The notes: generated by a model not told the origin, from the letters alone. DNA of 64,000 nt from Bradyrhizobium sp. AZCC 1721 (GCF_036924715.1 NZ_JAZHSB010000001.1:3277001-3341000), one strand, 5' to 3'. Shown: positions 1 through 8,234, counted from the stretch's first letter. Made by a program: numbers and translations.

Positions 1-178
1 CGGTATTCTTGACGACACGACCGTGATGCTGCGCGATTTTGGGATCGAAAAGCGTCCTTCTAAGCGCTTTCAGTCGCGCCAGCGTGCCTTCTTCGTCTAT
101 CCCTATTAAGCGGCAAGAGCCTGCGACATCCGCCGCCAGAATAGCTGCCAGTCGTCGCTCTACGTACTCGCTGCTCAA
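1..178 (-). CDS. Class III adenylate/guanylate cyclase, N-terminal fragment (cut by window edge)
   Basis: The reverse strand reads a protein starting LSSEYVERRLAAILAADVAG and going on through DEEGTLARLKALRR and HHGRVVKNT. This is the standard opening of the class III cyclase catalytic domain in rhizobial multi-domain cyclases, in which the ILAADVAG Asp binds metal. The start is probably the TTG at 178, preceded by a GGGGG run about 6 bases upstream; no ATG is available in frame. The gene runs off the left edge, so its C-terminal part (often TPR repeats or an effector domain) is unseen. Cyclases of this group make cAMP. An IS remnant lies just upstream and may have replaced the native promoter. 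Confidence 0.8.
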   Translation of the reverse strand, partial: MSSEYVERRLAAILAADVAGSCRLIGIDEEGTLARLKALRRTLFDPKIAQHHGRVVKNT

Positions 179-327
179 GATGCACCCCCAAGGTTGGGGG
201 AAATTGAATGTTCATATAGCACAATTGTGGGCCCATGTCCGGCTATGCGCACGTCGGAAAATGGGTCTTGGCCGTGTAAAAACACCCTTCCCAGGGAAGT
301 TTGTGAGAAGTCTGGACCGGTTCGGTC

Positions 328-842
328 TCAGGCGACGATCGCAGCCATCAGCGGCTTGGTCCAGACGATGTTCATGACCCGTGTTAGATTATAGGCAAGG
401 ACCGCGAGAGCCATCTCGGCTGCTACTTTTGGAAGCGTTTTGGTGAGGAAGTGTGTCGCTCCCATGCGGGCCTTCATCGTGCCGAACGGATGCTCGACCG
501 TCTCGCGACGCACGCGCATGGCATGCGGGTTTGCATCAAGGCGCCGCTGCACAGCTTCGAGCAGATGCACATGCTCCCATCGTGGAATCCGCCGCTCCGG
601 TCCTGTCGTGCATTGCGACTTAAGAGAACAATCTTGACAAGCTGTGGCCCAATAGCGCCGTAGCCGCTTGCCGTCCTCCTCGCTCGTAAAGCGATATGGC
701 AGTTGCTCCCCGGCTGGACAGCGATAGGCGTCCTCCTTGGCAAATAGACAAAGTCCTGCTTGCCGAAGCGGCCATCTGACTTGGCACCCGACGTCTGCGG
801 CTTGAGCAAAGTTACTGTGATGCCGGCCTCGTGACACGCGAG
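328..842 (-). pseudogene. IS1182-family transposase C-terminal remnant, frameshifted
   Basis: The reverse strand carries the C-terminal third of an IS1182-type DDE transposase: CHEAGITVT, TSGAKSDGRFGKQD, then YRCPAGEQL, the Cys-rich CQDCSLKSQC segment, and the end-domain ETVEHPFGTMKARMGATHFL with its conserved Glu. The reading frame breaks near 740, where one G seems lost between FVYL and AKED. The catalytic N-terminal two thirds is absent, and the REP-like repeat begins directly at the broken end. It cannot encode an active enzyme. The IS end probably lies between 200 and 330, but I could not fix its terminal repeat. Confidence 0.85.
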
Positions 843-843
843 G

Positions 844-928
844 AATTACGGTGACAGTGCACTCAATACGCGTCGAGAACCAACGTTAAGTGCACTGTCA
901 TCGAGATAAGTGCACTGTCACCGTAATC
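844..928. repeat. REP-like palindromic element, copy A (complete)
   Basis: ATTACGGTGACAGTGCACT at 845-863 is repeated as its exact reverse complement at 909-927, giving two 19-bp arms around a 45-bp spacer. The spacer holds a further half copy (AGTGCACTGTCA, 889-900). The whole could fold into a long hairpin. About 70 bp of it recur almost unchanged at 3199-3270. The layout of two REP arms in inverted order is that of a REPIN; no RAYT transposase gene is present in the window. Confidence 0.8.
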
Positions 929-1116
929 TCACCGCATTCCATGCCCAACGTCCGTGACGTTCGCGATACGCCCCTCTTGGCGGGCCGGAACGGGCGAAGT
1001 TGTACGGCTGATTTGGGTGCGGCGAGAAGCGGAATATTTTTGATTCCCGGGCTTGACACGATTTCGGAAAATCAGAAGTGATTTGCCTGTCGCGCCGGTT
1101 GGTCGCAGCTAGCTTA

Positions 1117-1470
1117 TCAGCCGCAATTCCAGATCGGCCCGATCGGCGTGCGCGTCCAGCAAGGGCCGAAGCTGCCGCCATTGTAGCGACCGCCGTAAAA
1201 GCCGGGCCGACCGAAATAGTGCCAGTCGCCATCGTACCCGAAATAACGCGGGACAGGATCGATATACCAAGGGCGCCGGTTGGAACGCGCCATGCGCGAA
1301 ATTGAATCTTTCCGAGTGTAAGCTGGAAGGCTGTTGTTCGGCGGCTGTTGATAGCCCGGCAGGAAGCCGTAGCCGTGCTAGCGTGGCGCCGGCCGTTTAT
1401 GAGGTGGCGCAGCCGCCGCGACGACGGGCAGCAGCGATAGGATGATAGCGATCGAAACGAGGCGCAACAT
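1117..1470 (-). pseudogene. Small secreted Gly/Tyr/Pro-rich protein, interrupted by in-frame TAG
   Basis: From ATG 1470 the frame gives a clear signal peptide (MLRLVSIAIILSLLPVVAAAA), then APPHKRPAPR and a TAG at codon 31 (1378-1380). The same frame then continues without another stop for 86 codons to TGA at 1117, reading HGYGFLPGYQQPPNN, a Tyr/Phe/Gly-rich centre (RYFGYDGDWHYFGRPGFYGG) and the end FGPCWTRTPIGPIWNCG. That end is typical of a family of short exported proteins I associate with Bradyrhizobium. The frame after the stop is well preserved, so the nonsense change is recent, a sequence error, or a true amber codon. The function of the family is unknown to me. Confidence 0.65.
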
Positions 1471-1529
1471 AAGCACACCATAGACGGCCAGCTAGTGAGA
1501 GGCGATTCAAAATCTGCGAACAGTGCGGA

Positions 1530-1540
1530 ATTACGGTGAC
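1530..1540. repeat. REP-like half element C (forward arm)
   Basis: ATTACGGTGAC, the outer 11 bases of the REP-like arm, followed by unrelated sequence. It faces the reverse arm at 1961-1979, so the two enclose about 420 bp that hold a dienelactone hydrolase fragment. Confidence 0.6.
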
Positions 1541-1602
1541 GGCACCGCAGTCCAGCAGTAGCTAGCGCTGTACGGCGGCTCCGCTTTGCGCCGAGCGCTT
1601 CC

Positions 1603-1830
1603 CTAGCGTATATCCAAACCGGGCCTTAAGGCGTCCTTGGACTTCATCACGGCAAGCGTTTGGTCGAGTGTGTCTTGGTCGGCCTTAGCATTGTGTTCCA
1701 TCCTCCAACCGTGGAAGATGTAGGTTGGTGTGCGATCTTCGTAGCCGTGATGGACGCCACGGTAAACTACCACGCGCACGTTCTTGTCGCTCAAAGCTTC
1801 GCAAACCTTGGAATCATTGGCGCAGCACGT
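1603..1830 (-). pseudogene. Dienelactone hydrolase-family C-terminal fragment
   Basis: The reverse frame reads DSKVCEALSDKNVRVVVY, then GVHHGYEDRTPTYIFHGWRM and NAKADQDTLDQTLAVMKS before the stop at 1603. This is the C-terminal strand-helix region of the dienelactone hydrolase / alpha-beta hydrolase family, where the His of VHHGYE aligns with the catalytic His. Nothing upstream encodes the nucleophile or Asp parts, and the frame there is unrelated to the family. It is a relic of 60-75 residues enclosed by REP-like arms at 1530 and 1961. Confidence 0.6.
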
Positions 1831-1960
1831 GGTGATGCGTTGCTGAGCCGGGGCCCACCTGCCGGGTGCTGGGTCCCGGCTCTGCGAAGCAGCGTTTCAC
1901 GTTGCTTCGCGTCCGGGACATGAAAAAAGACTCAACAGACCCGGCCAGCATCAGGCGTTA

Positions 1961-1979
1961 AGTGCACTGTCACCGCAAT
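1961..1979. repeat. REP-like half element D (reverse arm)
   Basis: AGTGCACTGTCACCGCAAT, the reverse arm with one mismatch (CGCAAT for CGTAAT). It lies 54 bases beyond the stop codon (2033) of the RBBP9-like hydrolase gene. Confidence 0.7.
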
Positions 1980-2032
1980 CCCGGATTCTGCTTTAATGGG
2001 CTGAAAGCCGGAAGCAGACCACGCTCCGTCCG

Positions 2033-2572
2033 TCAACTCGCGACTCCGGCCGAAAATGCTGCCAGGAACGCCTTTCCCTGCGGCCAATCCTCAAGCCCAC
2101 TTGCCTCGTTGATATGGCCAAGCTCTCCTACTTCGACGATGCCGCTGCCCCACTGGCCCGCTCTCTCGCGGGCATACTCGATAGTGCCATATGGATCGTT
2201 CGTGCTCGCGATGATGAGCGAGGGAAACCTAAATTTGCTCGATGGCGGATTGGCGAAAGAGGCGGCTTCGACGGGGAAGGCCTGCGCTTCTGGATTCGGA
2301 ACGGCAACAAGAAATGCGCCCGCGACTGGCGCTGTAGAAACCTGCTGCCAGTGTGCAACCAATAGGCAGGCCAGGCTGTGAGCGACGAGGAGCGGCGGTT
2401 TTGAAGCTGAGCCGACGGCGCGATCCAGCGCATCGAGCCAGTCCTTGAGGTCAGGCCGATCCCAGTCGATGGGCTGGAAGCGCCGGCAGCGCGGGTTGCT
2501 CTTTTCCCATCGGGTTTGCCAATGCAATTCACCCGATGCGCCAATTCCCGGCAGGATAACGATGTCGGTCAT
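2033..2572 (-). CDS. RBBP9/YdeN-family serine hydrolase
   Basis: A complete 179-residue alpha/beta hydrolase of the small RBBP9/YdeN family. The fold starts MTDIVILPGIG. The nucleophile motif is AHSLA (Ser66), with the family's Ala in place of the first Gly. The acid is Asp126 (STNDPYGT), and the His is His153 in GELGHINEASG, followed by the usual GLEDWPQG. Length is normal for the family. A GGAGC site precedes ATG 2572. The gene diverges from the Lrp/AsnC regulator at 2681 across about 110 bp, so that regulator may control it. The substrate is unknown; members are usually esterase-like. Confidence 0.88.
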   Translation of the reverse strand: MTDIVILPGIGASGELHWQTRWEKSNPRCRRFQPIDWDRPDLKDWLDALDRAVGSASKPPLLVAHSLACLLVAHWQQVSTAPVAGAFLVAVPNPEAQAFPVEAASFANPPSSKFRFPSLIIASTNDPYGTIEYARERAGQWGSGIVEVGELGHINEASGLEDWPQGKAFLAAFSAGVAS

Positions 2573-2680
2573 GTCAGCTCCGTTGTTCTTGCAACGGGGC
2601 GAAACTGACGTCTTCCGCTACGGTCTGGAATGGGCAATCATCGGAAAAGATGTCCTCTTGCCGATGGATTCAAGGTCTTC

Positions 2681-3157
2681 ATGTCATTTCGAGAAAGTTT
2701 TGCCCCAGCACTGGACCCGACCGATGTTGCGATCATCGAAGCCATGCAGGAGGATGGGCGCATAGCGATTTCCGAGCTTGGCCGCAGAATAGGGCTCTCG
2801 CAGCCCGCGACCTCTGAACGGGTTAAGCGGCTGGAGGAGCGCGGAATCATCACCGGCTATACTGCGAAGATCAATCCGGCCGCGCTGGGCTTGCGGATGA
2901 TGGCCATCATCCGACTGCGCACGACCCACGAACATATCCAGTCCTGCCAGAAGCAGTTTGCCAAAATGCCTCACGTCATGGAGGTGCTGCGGCTGACAGG
3001 CGAGGATTGCTTCATTCTCAAGGTCTTCGTGCCGTCCCCGCAAGAGCTTGAAACGATCGTGGATACGATCGCCCGGCACGGTGCAGTCACGACCTCGCTG
3101 GTCTTGCGCAGCGAGCCGCCAAAGCCGATCGGGCGCGCGTTGATCCAGCGAGGGTAG
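2681..3157 (+). CDS. Lrp/AsnC-family transcriptional regulator
   Basis: A feast/famine regulator: N-terminal winged helix-turn-helix (LDPTDVAIIEAMQEDGRI, then ISELGRRIGLSQPATSERVK) followed by a RAM ligand-binding domain (LGLRMMAIIRLR, VLRLTGEDCFILKVFV). From ATG 2681 it has 158 residues, normal for the family, with AAGG about 7 bases upstream. An in-frame ATG at 2630 would add 17 residues without homology and is less likely. Such proteins form octamers that sense amino acids or similar small molecules. It is divergent from the hydrolase at 2572, which suggests a local target. Confidence 0.9.
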   Translation: MSFRESFAPALDPTDVAIIEAMQEDGRIAISELGRRIGLSQPATSERVKRLEERGIITGYTAKINPAALGLRMMAIIRLRTTHEHIQSCQKQFAKMPHVMEVLRLTGEDCFILKVFVPSPQELETIVDTIARHGAVTTSLVLRSEPPKPIGRALIQRG

Positions 3158-3172
3158 GGCGTGTGCTCATAA

Positions 3173-3275
3173 ATTACGGCGACAGCAAGCGTAGCCCGAA
3201 TTACGGTGACAGTGCACTCAATACGCGTCGAGGACCAACGTTAGGTGCACTGTCATCGAGATAAGTGCATTGGAC
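3173..3275. repeat. REP-like element, copy B (right arm decayed)
   Basis: A partial forward arm (ATTACGGCGACAG, 3173-3185) is followed by a full arm at 3200-3218 and the same spacer as copy A, including CAATACGCGTCGAG and the internal GTGCACTGTCATCGAG. The copy loses identity after TAAGTGCA near 3268, so it lacks the closing arm. Near-identity to copy A over about 70 bp shows a common recent source. From 3276 to the next gene at 3566 I see no coding signal. Confidence 0.75.
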
Positions 3276-3565
3276 TGCACCCCGGAAGGAGACTCGATAA
3301 TGTCCGTGACAGTGCGGTTGCCATGATGCGTTATCGCGCTTTGTTTTGCGCGAACGCGGTTTCGAACTCAAGGGGGCGATTGGTATCTGAGCGCCGAGTG
3401 CAGCCGGTCCTTGTTCTAGACCGCCGCGCCACGGTGAAACTAACTTCGCTGTCAGAAACTGTCGCATTTGTCATTGGTCATCGCGGGATCATTTGCATCG
3501 CTTGATCGTCTTCCTCCTGCGACGGCATTCGTCGCTATGGTCCAATCACGGGAGGAGAATCGCAA

Positions 3566-4165
3566 ATGAACAGCAGGCTCCTTAATGGCCTCATCGCGGC
3601 TGCGCTTGGTACGACGCTGGCGCTTGCGTCGCCGGCGCTCGCGCAGCGTGGCGGCGGCGGTATGGGTGGTGGCGGCGGACACGCCGCTGGCGGTATGGGT
3701 GGCGGCAGTGGTGGCGGTCACGCCGCCGGTGCTGTCGGGGGTGGCGGTGGTGGCGGTGGTATCGGAGGCGGCGGCATGCGCGCCGGCGGTGGCGGTGGTT
3801 TCGGCGGTGGCATGCACGCCGGAGGCTTCGGCGGCGGGATGCGTGCCGGCGCCGTGGGCGGCGGTCCGCGCGTTGGCGGCACGAACATCGGCGGCGGCGC
3901 GCGCTTTTCCGGCGCAGGACCCCGTTTCAGCGGCAGCCGTTTCGCAGGGTCGTCCTTTGCGCATGCCGGAGCCTCGCCGCGGTTCGCATTCCACGGCGGC
4001 CGATTCCATCGCGGCTTCCATCACCGCCATCATCATCGCTTCCACCGCTTTGCGTTCATCGGCACGCCCGCAGTTTACGCCGCTTACGACGACTGCTGGC
4101 GCAGGGTTTGGACGCCGCGTGGATTCCGGGTGGTCAATGTCTGCGGCGACTACGGTTACTACTAG
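3566..4165 (+). CDS. Exported glycine-rich protein with His/Phe-rich C-terminus
   Basis: 199 residues with a Sec signal peptide (MNSRLLNGLIAAALGTTLAL, cleavage near ALAQ|RG at about 27). A long low-complexity stretch of Gly repeats with Met, His and Ala follows (residues 28 to 125), then a His/Phe/Arg-rich segment (FHGGRFHRGFHHRHHHRFHR) and a short Cys-containing tail (YDDCWRRVWTPRGF, VNVCGDYGYY). A GGAGGAG site sits 8 bases before ATG 3566. Proteins of this type are common and unexplained in Bradyrhizobium; the His clusters could bind metal, but that is a guess. The gene stops directly at the palindromic repeat at 4165. Confidence 0.8.
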   Translation: MNSRLLNGLIAAALGTTLALASPALAQRGGGGMGGGGGHAAGGMGGGSGGGHAAGAVGGGGGGGGIGGGGMRAGGGGGFGGGMHAGGFGGGMRAGAVGGGPRVGGTNIGGGARFSGAGPRFSGSRFAGSSFAHAGASPRFAFHGGRFHRGFHHRHHHRFHRFAFIGTPAVYAAYDDCWRRVWTPRGFRVVNVCGDYGYY

Positions 4166-4261
4166 AGCATGATCCGGACCCGCGGGGCTGCGTTAGCGCA
4201 AAGTGGGTACCGGTTTTCCCTCGCGACAAACGCGGAACGCGTTAGCGCGGAGATCATGCTC
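4165..4261. repeat. Bradyrhizobium-type dispersed palindromic element
   Basis: GAGCATGATC (4165-4174) pairs exactly with GATCATGCTC (4252-4261). Between them are AAAGTGGGTACCGGTTTTCC, a TCGCGACAAACGCGGAACGCG segment that is itself partly self-complementary, and GCGCGGA. I recognise this as a dispersed intergenic repeat of Bradyrhizobium and relatives. It begins at the last base of the preceding stop codon and may end that transcript or stabilise its 3' end. The following 256 bp up to 4517 hold no gene that I can support. Confidence 0.75.
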
Positions 4262-4517
4262 CAAACAAAAGGATCGAGCGTGATGGGTTCGGAGTGGACG
4301 CGCGGCCTTCGGTCACCTCTCCGGCCCGGAACGTCGTGATGGTCGCAACCCGAGGACGGCAATCCGGACGCCGGATCGGCCGTCGGCCTCACGCTTATTT
4401 GCGCCTCCGCAGGCAACCCTCGGACGACGCGTGGGTTGGTTCGGCCATGGAGTCGCGCAACGACTTTCCGATTTTCTTGGGTTCGGCTTTTGAGCAGTCG
4501 TTCGGAGACGAAACGCC

Positions 4518-5210
4518 ATGACGGGAGGTCACCGCCGTATTCTGGTCGTTGAAGATGACCCGGAAACCGCCGGCCAGCTTGTGGATTCGCTCACGACCAG
4601 CGGCTACCAGGTGGATCTGGCCGCCACCGGCCATGAGGCGTTGCGTCGCAGCGCCGCCAGCGACTATGCCGTGATCACCATCGACCGCATGCTTCCGGAT
4701 ATCGACGGCATCGCAGTGATGCGGCAACTGCGCGACGATGGCAACGCCGCGCCTGTCCTGATCATCAGCGCGCTCGGTGAGGTCGACGATCGGGTGCGCG
4801 GCTTGCGCGCCGGCGGCGACGACTATCTGGTGAAGCCATTTTCGTTCGTCGAACTACTGGCGCGGGTCGAGGCGCTGGGGCGCCGCAGCGACACCATCGT
4901 GAAGGAGACCATTTTGCGGGTGGGCGATCTCGTGATCGACCTGGTGTCTCGCACCGCCAGTCGGCGCGGCAAAGACATCTTGCTGTTGCCGCGGGAATTT
5001 CAGTTGCTGGAGTATCTGGTGCGCAACGAAGGCCGCGTCGTATCACGCGCCATGCTGCTGCAGCAAGTCTGGGATCTTCATTTCGATCCCTCAACCAACA
5101 TCATCGACGTCTATGTCGGGCGCGTTCGCCGCAAGGTCGACGGTCAGCAGGCTTATCCACTGATCCATACGGTGCGCGGCATCGGGTATTGTCTCCGTGC
5201 TCCTGGCTAA
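4518..5210 (+). CDS. OmpR-family response regulator
   Basis: 230 residues: receiver domain (residues 7 to 120) with the acidic pocket ED-D (Glu12, Asp13, Asp14), phosphoacceptor Asp56 in ITIDRMLPDIDG, and the Lys of DDYLVKPF; then a winged-helix DNA-binding domain of OmpR/PhoB type (ILLLPREFQLLEYLVRNEG, TNIIDVYVGRVRRKVD, IHTVRGIGYCLR). Its last 14 bases overlap the histidine kinase gene, so the two are translationally coupled. It resembles the CusR/QseB branch. The target genes are not evident from the context, since the neighbours are unknown secreted proteins. Confidence 0.95.
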   Translation: MTGGHRRILVVEDDPETAGQLVDSLTTSGYQVDLAATGHEALRRSAASDYAVITIDRMLPDIDGIAVMRQLRDDGNAAPVLIISALGEVDDRVRGLRAGGDDYLVKPFSFVELLARVEALGRRSDTIVKETILRVGDLVIDLVSRTASRRGKDILLLPREFQLLEYLVRNEGRVVSRAMLLQQVWDLHFDPSTNIIDVYVGRVRRKVDGQQAYPLIHTVRGIGYCLRAPG

Positions 5211-6588
5211 GACCTTCACCTCGTCGACGTTCAAGCAGGCGCTGCTCGGGATCGGGATTTTTGGCGTGATAGCGTCGGCGATTTTTGCCTACGTCTATCT
5301 CGCCACCTCCTCCTATGTGCGCAGCCAGTCGGACCGCGCCATCATGGTCGAGCTTGTCAGCCTGCGCGGAGCTTACGAGCGCTCCGGGCGCGATGGGCTG
5401 ATCGCCCTGATCCGGCAACGCGTTGCCGACCAGACTTTTGCCGACAATATCTATCTCCTGGTCGATCCCGCATCGGCCGCGCTGGCCGGCAATCTCAAGA
5501 CCTGGCCACCGGCGGTCACGGCGGCTGGGGGATGGGCCGAGTTTCGTGGAGTGGAGCCACCGCCCGGCGCAGACGGCCGGCCATTGCTGCGGGCGGCGGT
5601 CGAAACCTTTCCGAACGGCGATCGTCTGCTGGTCGGAAAGGATATCAGCGACCTCAACGGCTTTACCGATCACATCAAGACGGCGGTGGCCTTGAGCATT
5701 GCCTTGATGTTCATGATAGGCAGCGTTGCTAGCATCCTGGTGACGCGGCGGACGGTAGGGCGGATCGAGTCGATCAACGCCACCAGCCGTGCCGTCATGC
5801 TCAGCGGTCCCGACAAGCGTATCCCGCTGCGCGGCACCCATGACGAATGGGATCGCGTGGCGGAGAACCTCAATCTGATGCTGGACCGTATCGAAACCTT
5901 GATGGGCGAGATCAAGCAGGTGAGCGACAATGTCGCGCACGATTTGCGGACGCCGCTGACGCGCATGCGCGGACGGCTGGAGAAGGCCTGGCACGGGCCG
6001 CGCATCGGCGACGACGATCAGACGCTGATCGGCGACGCCATCGCCGACCTCGATGCTGTCTTGCGGATCTTTGCATCCATCACGCGGATCGCGCAGATCG
6101 AGACCCAGGCGCGAAAGGACGCGTTCCACCGCGTGGACCTGGCGGAGATCGCCGGCGAGGTGGTCGAGCTGTACGATGCCGCGGCCGAGCAGGACGGCAC
6201 CCGTCTCACCATTGCCGGCGATCGCGAGGTGCTGGTGACCGGCGATCGCGATCTGATCTTCGATGCCATTGCCAATCTCGTGGACAATGCGATCAAGCAC
6301 GGCCGTGCCGGAGGGCAGGTCGTGGTTGTGCACGAAACCATTGACGGTCAGCCGGCCGTCTCGGTCGCCGACGACGGCCCGGGAATTCCCGCCGATCAGC
6401 ATGAGCATGTGTTCAAGCGCTTCTACCGGCTCGAACACAACCGCTACGCGCAGGGCAACGGTCTCGGATTGAGCCTGGTCGCCGCCGTTGCCCGTCTCCA
6501 CGGCGCACGGATCGAACTGCTCGACAACGCGCCAGGGCTCAAGCTCCGACTCTGCTTTCCGACCGCAGGTTCGCGGAACGAGGCTTGA
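5197..6588 (+). CDS. HAMP-domain sensor histidine kinase
   Basis: 463 residues from a GTG at 5197 inside the end of the regulator gene. Membrane helices at about 14-36 and 166-188 enclose a periplasmic sensor of roughly 130 residues, followed by a HAMP domain (RRTVGRIESINATSRAVMLS). The dimerisation/H-box is SDNVAHDLRTPLTRMRGRLE with phospho-acceptor His248. The ATPase has the N box LVDNAIKHG, G1 DDGPGIP, F box and G2 GNGLGLSL. All catalytic motifs are intact. The pair is a complete two-component system; the periplasmic domain shows no motif that I can tie to a ligand. Confidence 0.95.
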   Translation: MLLAKTFTSSTFKQALLGIGIFGVIASAIFAYVYLATSSYVRSQSDRAIMVELVSLRGAYERSGRDGLIALIRQRVADQTFADNIYLLVDPASAALAGNLKTWPPAVTAAGGWAEFRGVEPPPGADGRPLLRAAVETFPNGDRLLVGKDISDLNGFTDHIKTAVALSIALMFMIGSVASILVTRRTVGRIESINATSRAVMLSGPDKRIPLRGTHDEWDRVAENLNLMLDRIETLMGEIKQVSDNVAHDLRTPLTRMRGRLEKAWHGPRIGDDDQTLIGDAIADLDAVLRIFASITRIAQIETQARKDAFHRVDLAEIAGEVVELYDAAAEQDGTRLTIAGDREVLVTGDRDLIFDAIANLVDNAIKHGRAGGQVVVVHETIDGQPAVSVADDGPGIPADQHEHVFKRFYRLEHNRYAQGNGLGLSLVAAVARLHGARIELLDNAPGLKLRLCFPTAGSRNEA

Positions 6589-6767
6589 TGGAGCCGTCCG
6601 ACGCGGCGCCGGCGGCGTGCACATAGCTTGAGGTTTTGCGTAAGCCAACGACAGTGGAGTCCCGCGTCACGTGAGCGTTACGCCCAGTGTGAACCAGTTC
6701 ATACACGCTAAAGTTTAGCCGATGTAGGAGAAGATCTCCCGCGATATTTCTAGTCATGGAGGGTTTG

Positions 6768-7121
6768 ATGAAGCAGCCTTCTCTCTCGCTTCCGGCATTA
6801 CTGTTCGGCATCATTCTCTACGCGCCCCAAGCTTACGCCCAGGCGAAATGCACTCAAGGTTATGTTTGGAGGGAGGCCACCCGCGGCGACTACGTGTGCG
6901 TCACGCCTCAAACCCGCAGGCAGGCCTGGAACGACAATGCGCAGCAGGACGCTCGGCGGGCAGGGCGTGGACCGTACGGATACGAGACTTGCAAGCAAGG
7001 TTACGTATGGCGCGAAGCAACGACGGACGACAAGGTCTGCGTCACGCCGGCGACGCGCGACCAGGCGCGCTACGACAATTCAAGGACGCGGCAGCGCGTC
7101 CACGCGCAGCGCATTGATTAA
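6768..7121 (+). CDS. Small exported protein with two Cys repeats
   Basis: 117 residues from ATG 6768, chosen because GGAGGG lies 4 bases upstream; ATG 6756 in the same frame sits on that site. A signal peptide (LPALLFGIILYAPQAYAQA) is followed by two similar units: CTQGYVWREATRGDYVCVTP with TR.QAWNDN, and CKQGYVWREATTDDKVCVTP with TRDQARYDN. Each has two Cys that could form a disulphide. The repeat (C-QGYVWREA-D-VCVTP) is a motif of exported rhizobial proteins of unknown role. A strong hairpin terminator follows at 7193. Confidence 0.8.
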   Translation: MKQPSLSLPALLFGIILYAPQAYAQAKCTQGYVWREATRGDYVCVTPQTRRQAWNDNAQQDARRAGRGPYGYETCKQGYVWREATTDDKVCVTPATRDQARYDNSRTRQRVHAQRID

Positions 7122-7192
7122 TTACCTGTCAGCCTTTCCCGCATATCGCATGCGCTCACGCGGGCTACTTGCTGACAGCATCCAAGAAACGC

Positions 7193-7228
7193 AAGAAGGG
7201 CTCCAGCGGCGCTGAGGCCCTTCTTTTG
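7193..7228 (+). terminator. Rho-independent terminator
   Basis: AAGAAGGGC (7193-7201) pairs with GCCCTTCTT (7217-7225), a 9-bp stem with a loop of about 15 bases that can pair further, and the downstream arm runs into TTCTTTT. It lies 72 bases after the stop of the repeat protein gene on the same strand. Confidence 0.75.
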
Positions 7229-7340
7229 CGGGAACGGTGCCGCAGGGGAGGTGCGACATCGCACCAATTCCTCACCTACCGATCGGTCCAGCGTCCCAGC
7301 CGGACCCCGATCTGATCGTCGCTAACCGTCGATTGCGTGC

Positions 7341-7562
7341 TTAGTCGCAGATGCGCTCGCGGATCCTGACGCGTTCACCAAAGCGGTTGGTGCGTTCGCG
7401 GATCACGATCCGGCAGTCATCTCTGTAATCACGGTAATAGGGACGATCATAGCCGGGACCAACATAAACGCCGCCCGGACCGACGCCGAACTCGATAGCG
7501 TTGGCCGTAGCGATGGTTCCGACCGTAAGCAGTGTCGCAATCGCCAAGACAGATAGCCTCAT
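7341..7562 (-). CDS. Small exported basic protein
   Basis: 73 residues from ATG 7562, which has a GAGGAGG site 6 bases upstream; the open frame reaches further back, but without a ribosome site. Signal peptide MRLSVLAIATLLTVGTIATA, then IEFGVGPGGVYVGPGYD, an acidic/aromatic turn (YYRDYRDD) and a basic end (CRIVIRERTNRFGERVRIRE, then RICD) with two Cys. It matches a family of short secreted proteins frequent in Bradyrhizobium, of unknown function. It converges with the gene at 6768 across the terminator at 7193. Confidence 0.78.
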   Translation of the reverse strand: MRLSVLAIATLLTVGTIATANAIEFGVGPGGVYVGPGYDRPYYRDYRDDCRIVIRERTNRFGERVRIRERICD

Positions 7563-7684
7563 AGTTACCTCCTCTTGTCGATCAAAACCAAAGGCTTCGG
7601 AAGCCATTCGTTCCGCTCGGCGGAGATTTTGATAGCGCGCTCATCCTGGGTTCCGCCAAGGAACAATTGCAGCCATCTCGTCAC

Positions 7685-7857
7685 TACGGTGGCAGTGCAC
7701 GCAATTGACGTTGCGGATTCACAAGGCTTCGCTAGCAAGTTAAATCCGCTGCGACCTCGCAATTCTGGCTTCAGAATTCGAATTACGGTGATAGTGCATT
7801 TAGCTCGGGAAGAGCATTTAGCTCATCGGGAAGAGAGCGTTGAGTACACCGTAATTC
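7685..7857. repeat. REP-like elements E and F
   Basis: E is TACGGTGGCAGTGCAC at 7685-7700 with one mismatch to the arm. F is ATTACGGTGATAGTGCAT at 7782-7799, whose reverse partner CACCGTAAT lies at 7847-7855, making a shorter palindrome with a different spacer from copies A and B. The spacer contains AGAGCATTTAGCTC flanked by a second GGGAAGAG. Confidence 0.65.
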
Positions 7858-8210
7858 CACTGTCCCAATTCCTCATTCTGAAGGAAGCCAGTGTTGCTGG
7901 CGGTTGGCTACTTGGCCCCAGCATGGTGACGCGCCGAGTGTGAGCCAATGGCCAAGGCGGGAAGTCGGCTCATTGGCGCGAAGTGGATTTCGCAGCCGTC
8001 AGCCGGGTCCGGAAATAACCCATGGGACACGGGTAACGGTGCTGCAGTCCTTGACGTTCTCTCAATTTGTGTCCATATGCGGATTAATCGACACTTGGCC
8101 GAACGACTGGGCCGCTTTGCCTTGCTGCTGACAGGCACGCACGTTTCAGACCCTTCCCCAAAAATCGATCAACGGACGCAGGAGCCGATCCATCGGTGCC
8201 TCGATCTTAC

Positions 8211-8221
8211 GTGCACTGTCA
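8211..8221. repeat. REP-like half element G (reverse arm)
   Basis: GTGCACTGTCA, the inner part of the reverse arm, ends 13 bases before the probable GTG start of the desaturase gene. An ATG at 8196 in frame with the gene would translate the repeat, which argues for the later start. Confidence 0.6.
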
Positions 8222-8234
8222 GAAGGGGATATCT

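Larger units (their letters stand above)
7563..8234. other. 672-bp non-coding stretch rich in REP-like fragments
   Basis: No credible gene is seen on either strand between the secreted protein gene and the desaturase. Open frames here lack ribosome sites and family resemblance. The stretch holds REP-like arms at 7685-7700, 7782-7799, 7847-7855 and 8211-8221, a direct repeat GCTCGGGAAGAGCATTTAGCTC-like pair near 7803-7830, and the 5' region of the desaturase gene. Confidence 0.6.

Noticed and set aside
3585..4172. Alternative forward frame over the Gly-rich protein gene (Ala/Val-rich, 195 codons)
   Set aside because: The frame at 3566 has the ribosome site, a signal peptide and a biased but family-typical composition; the other is its +1 shadow.
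5101..6648. Long reverse open frame (515 codons) opposite the histidine kinase
   Set aside because: Shadow of the kinase gene in high-GC DNA; no motif or ribosome site.
7575..7943. Forward frame of 122 codons through the REP-like cluster
   Set aside because: It translates repeat arms, has no ribosome site and no family.
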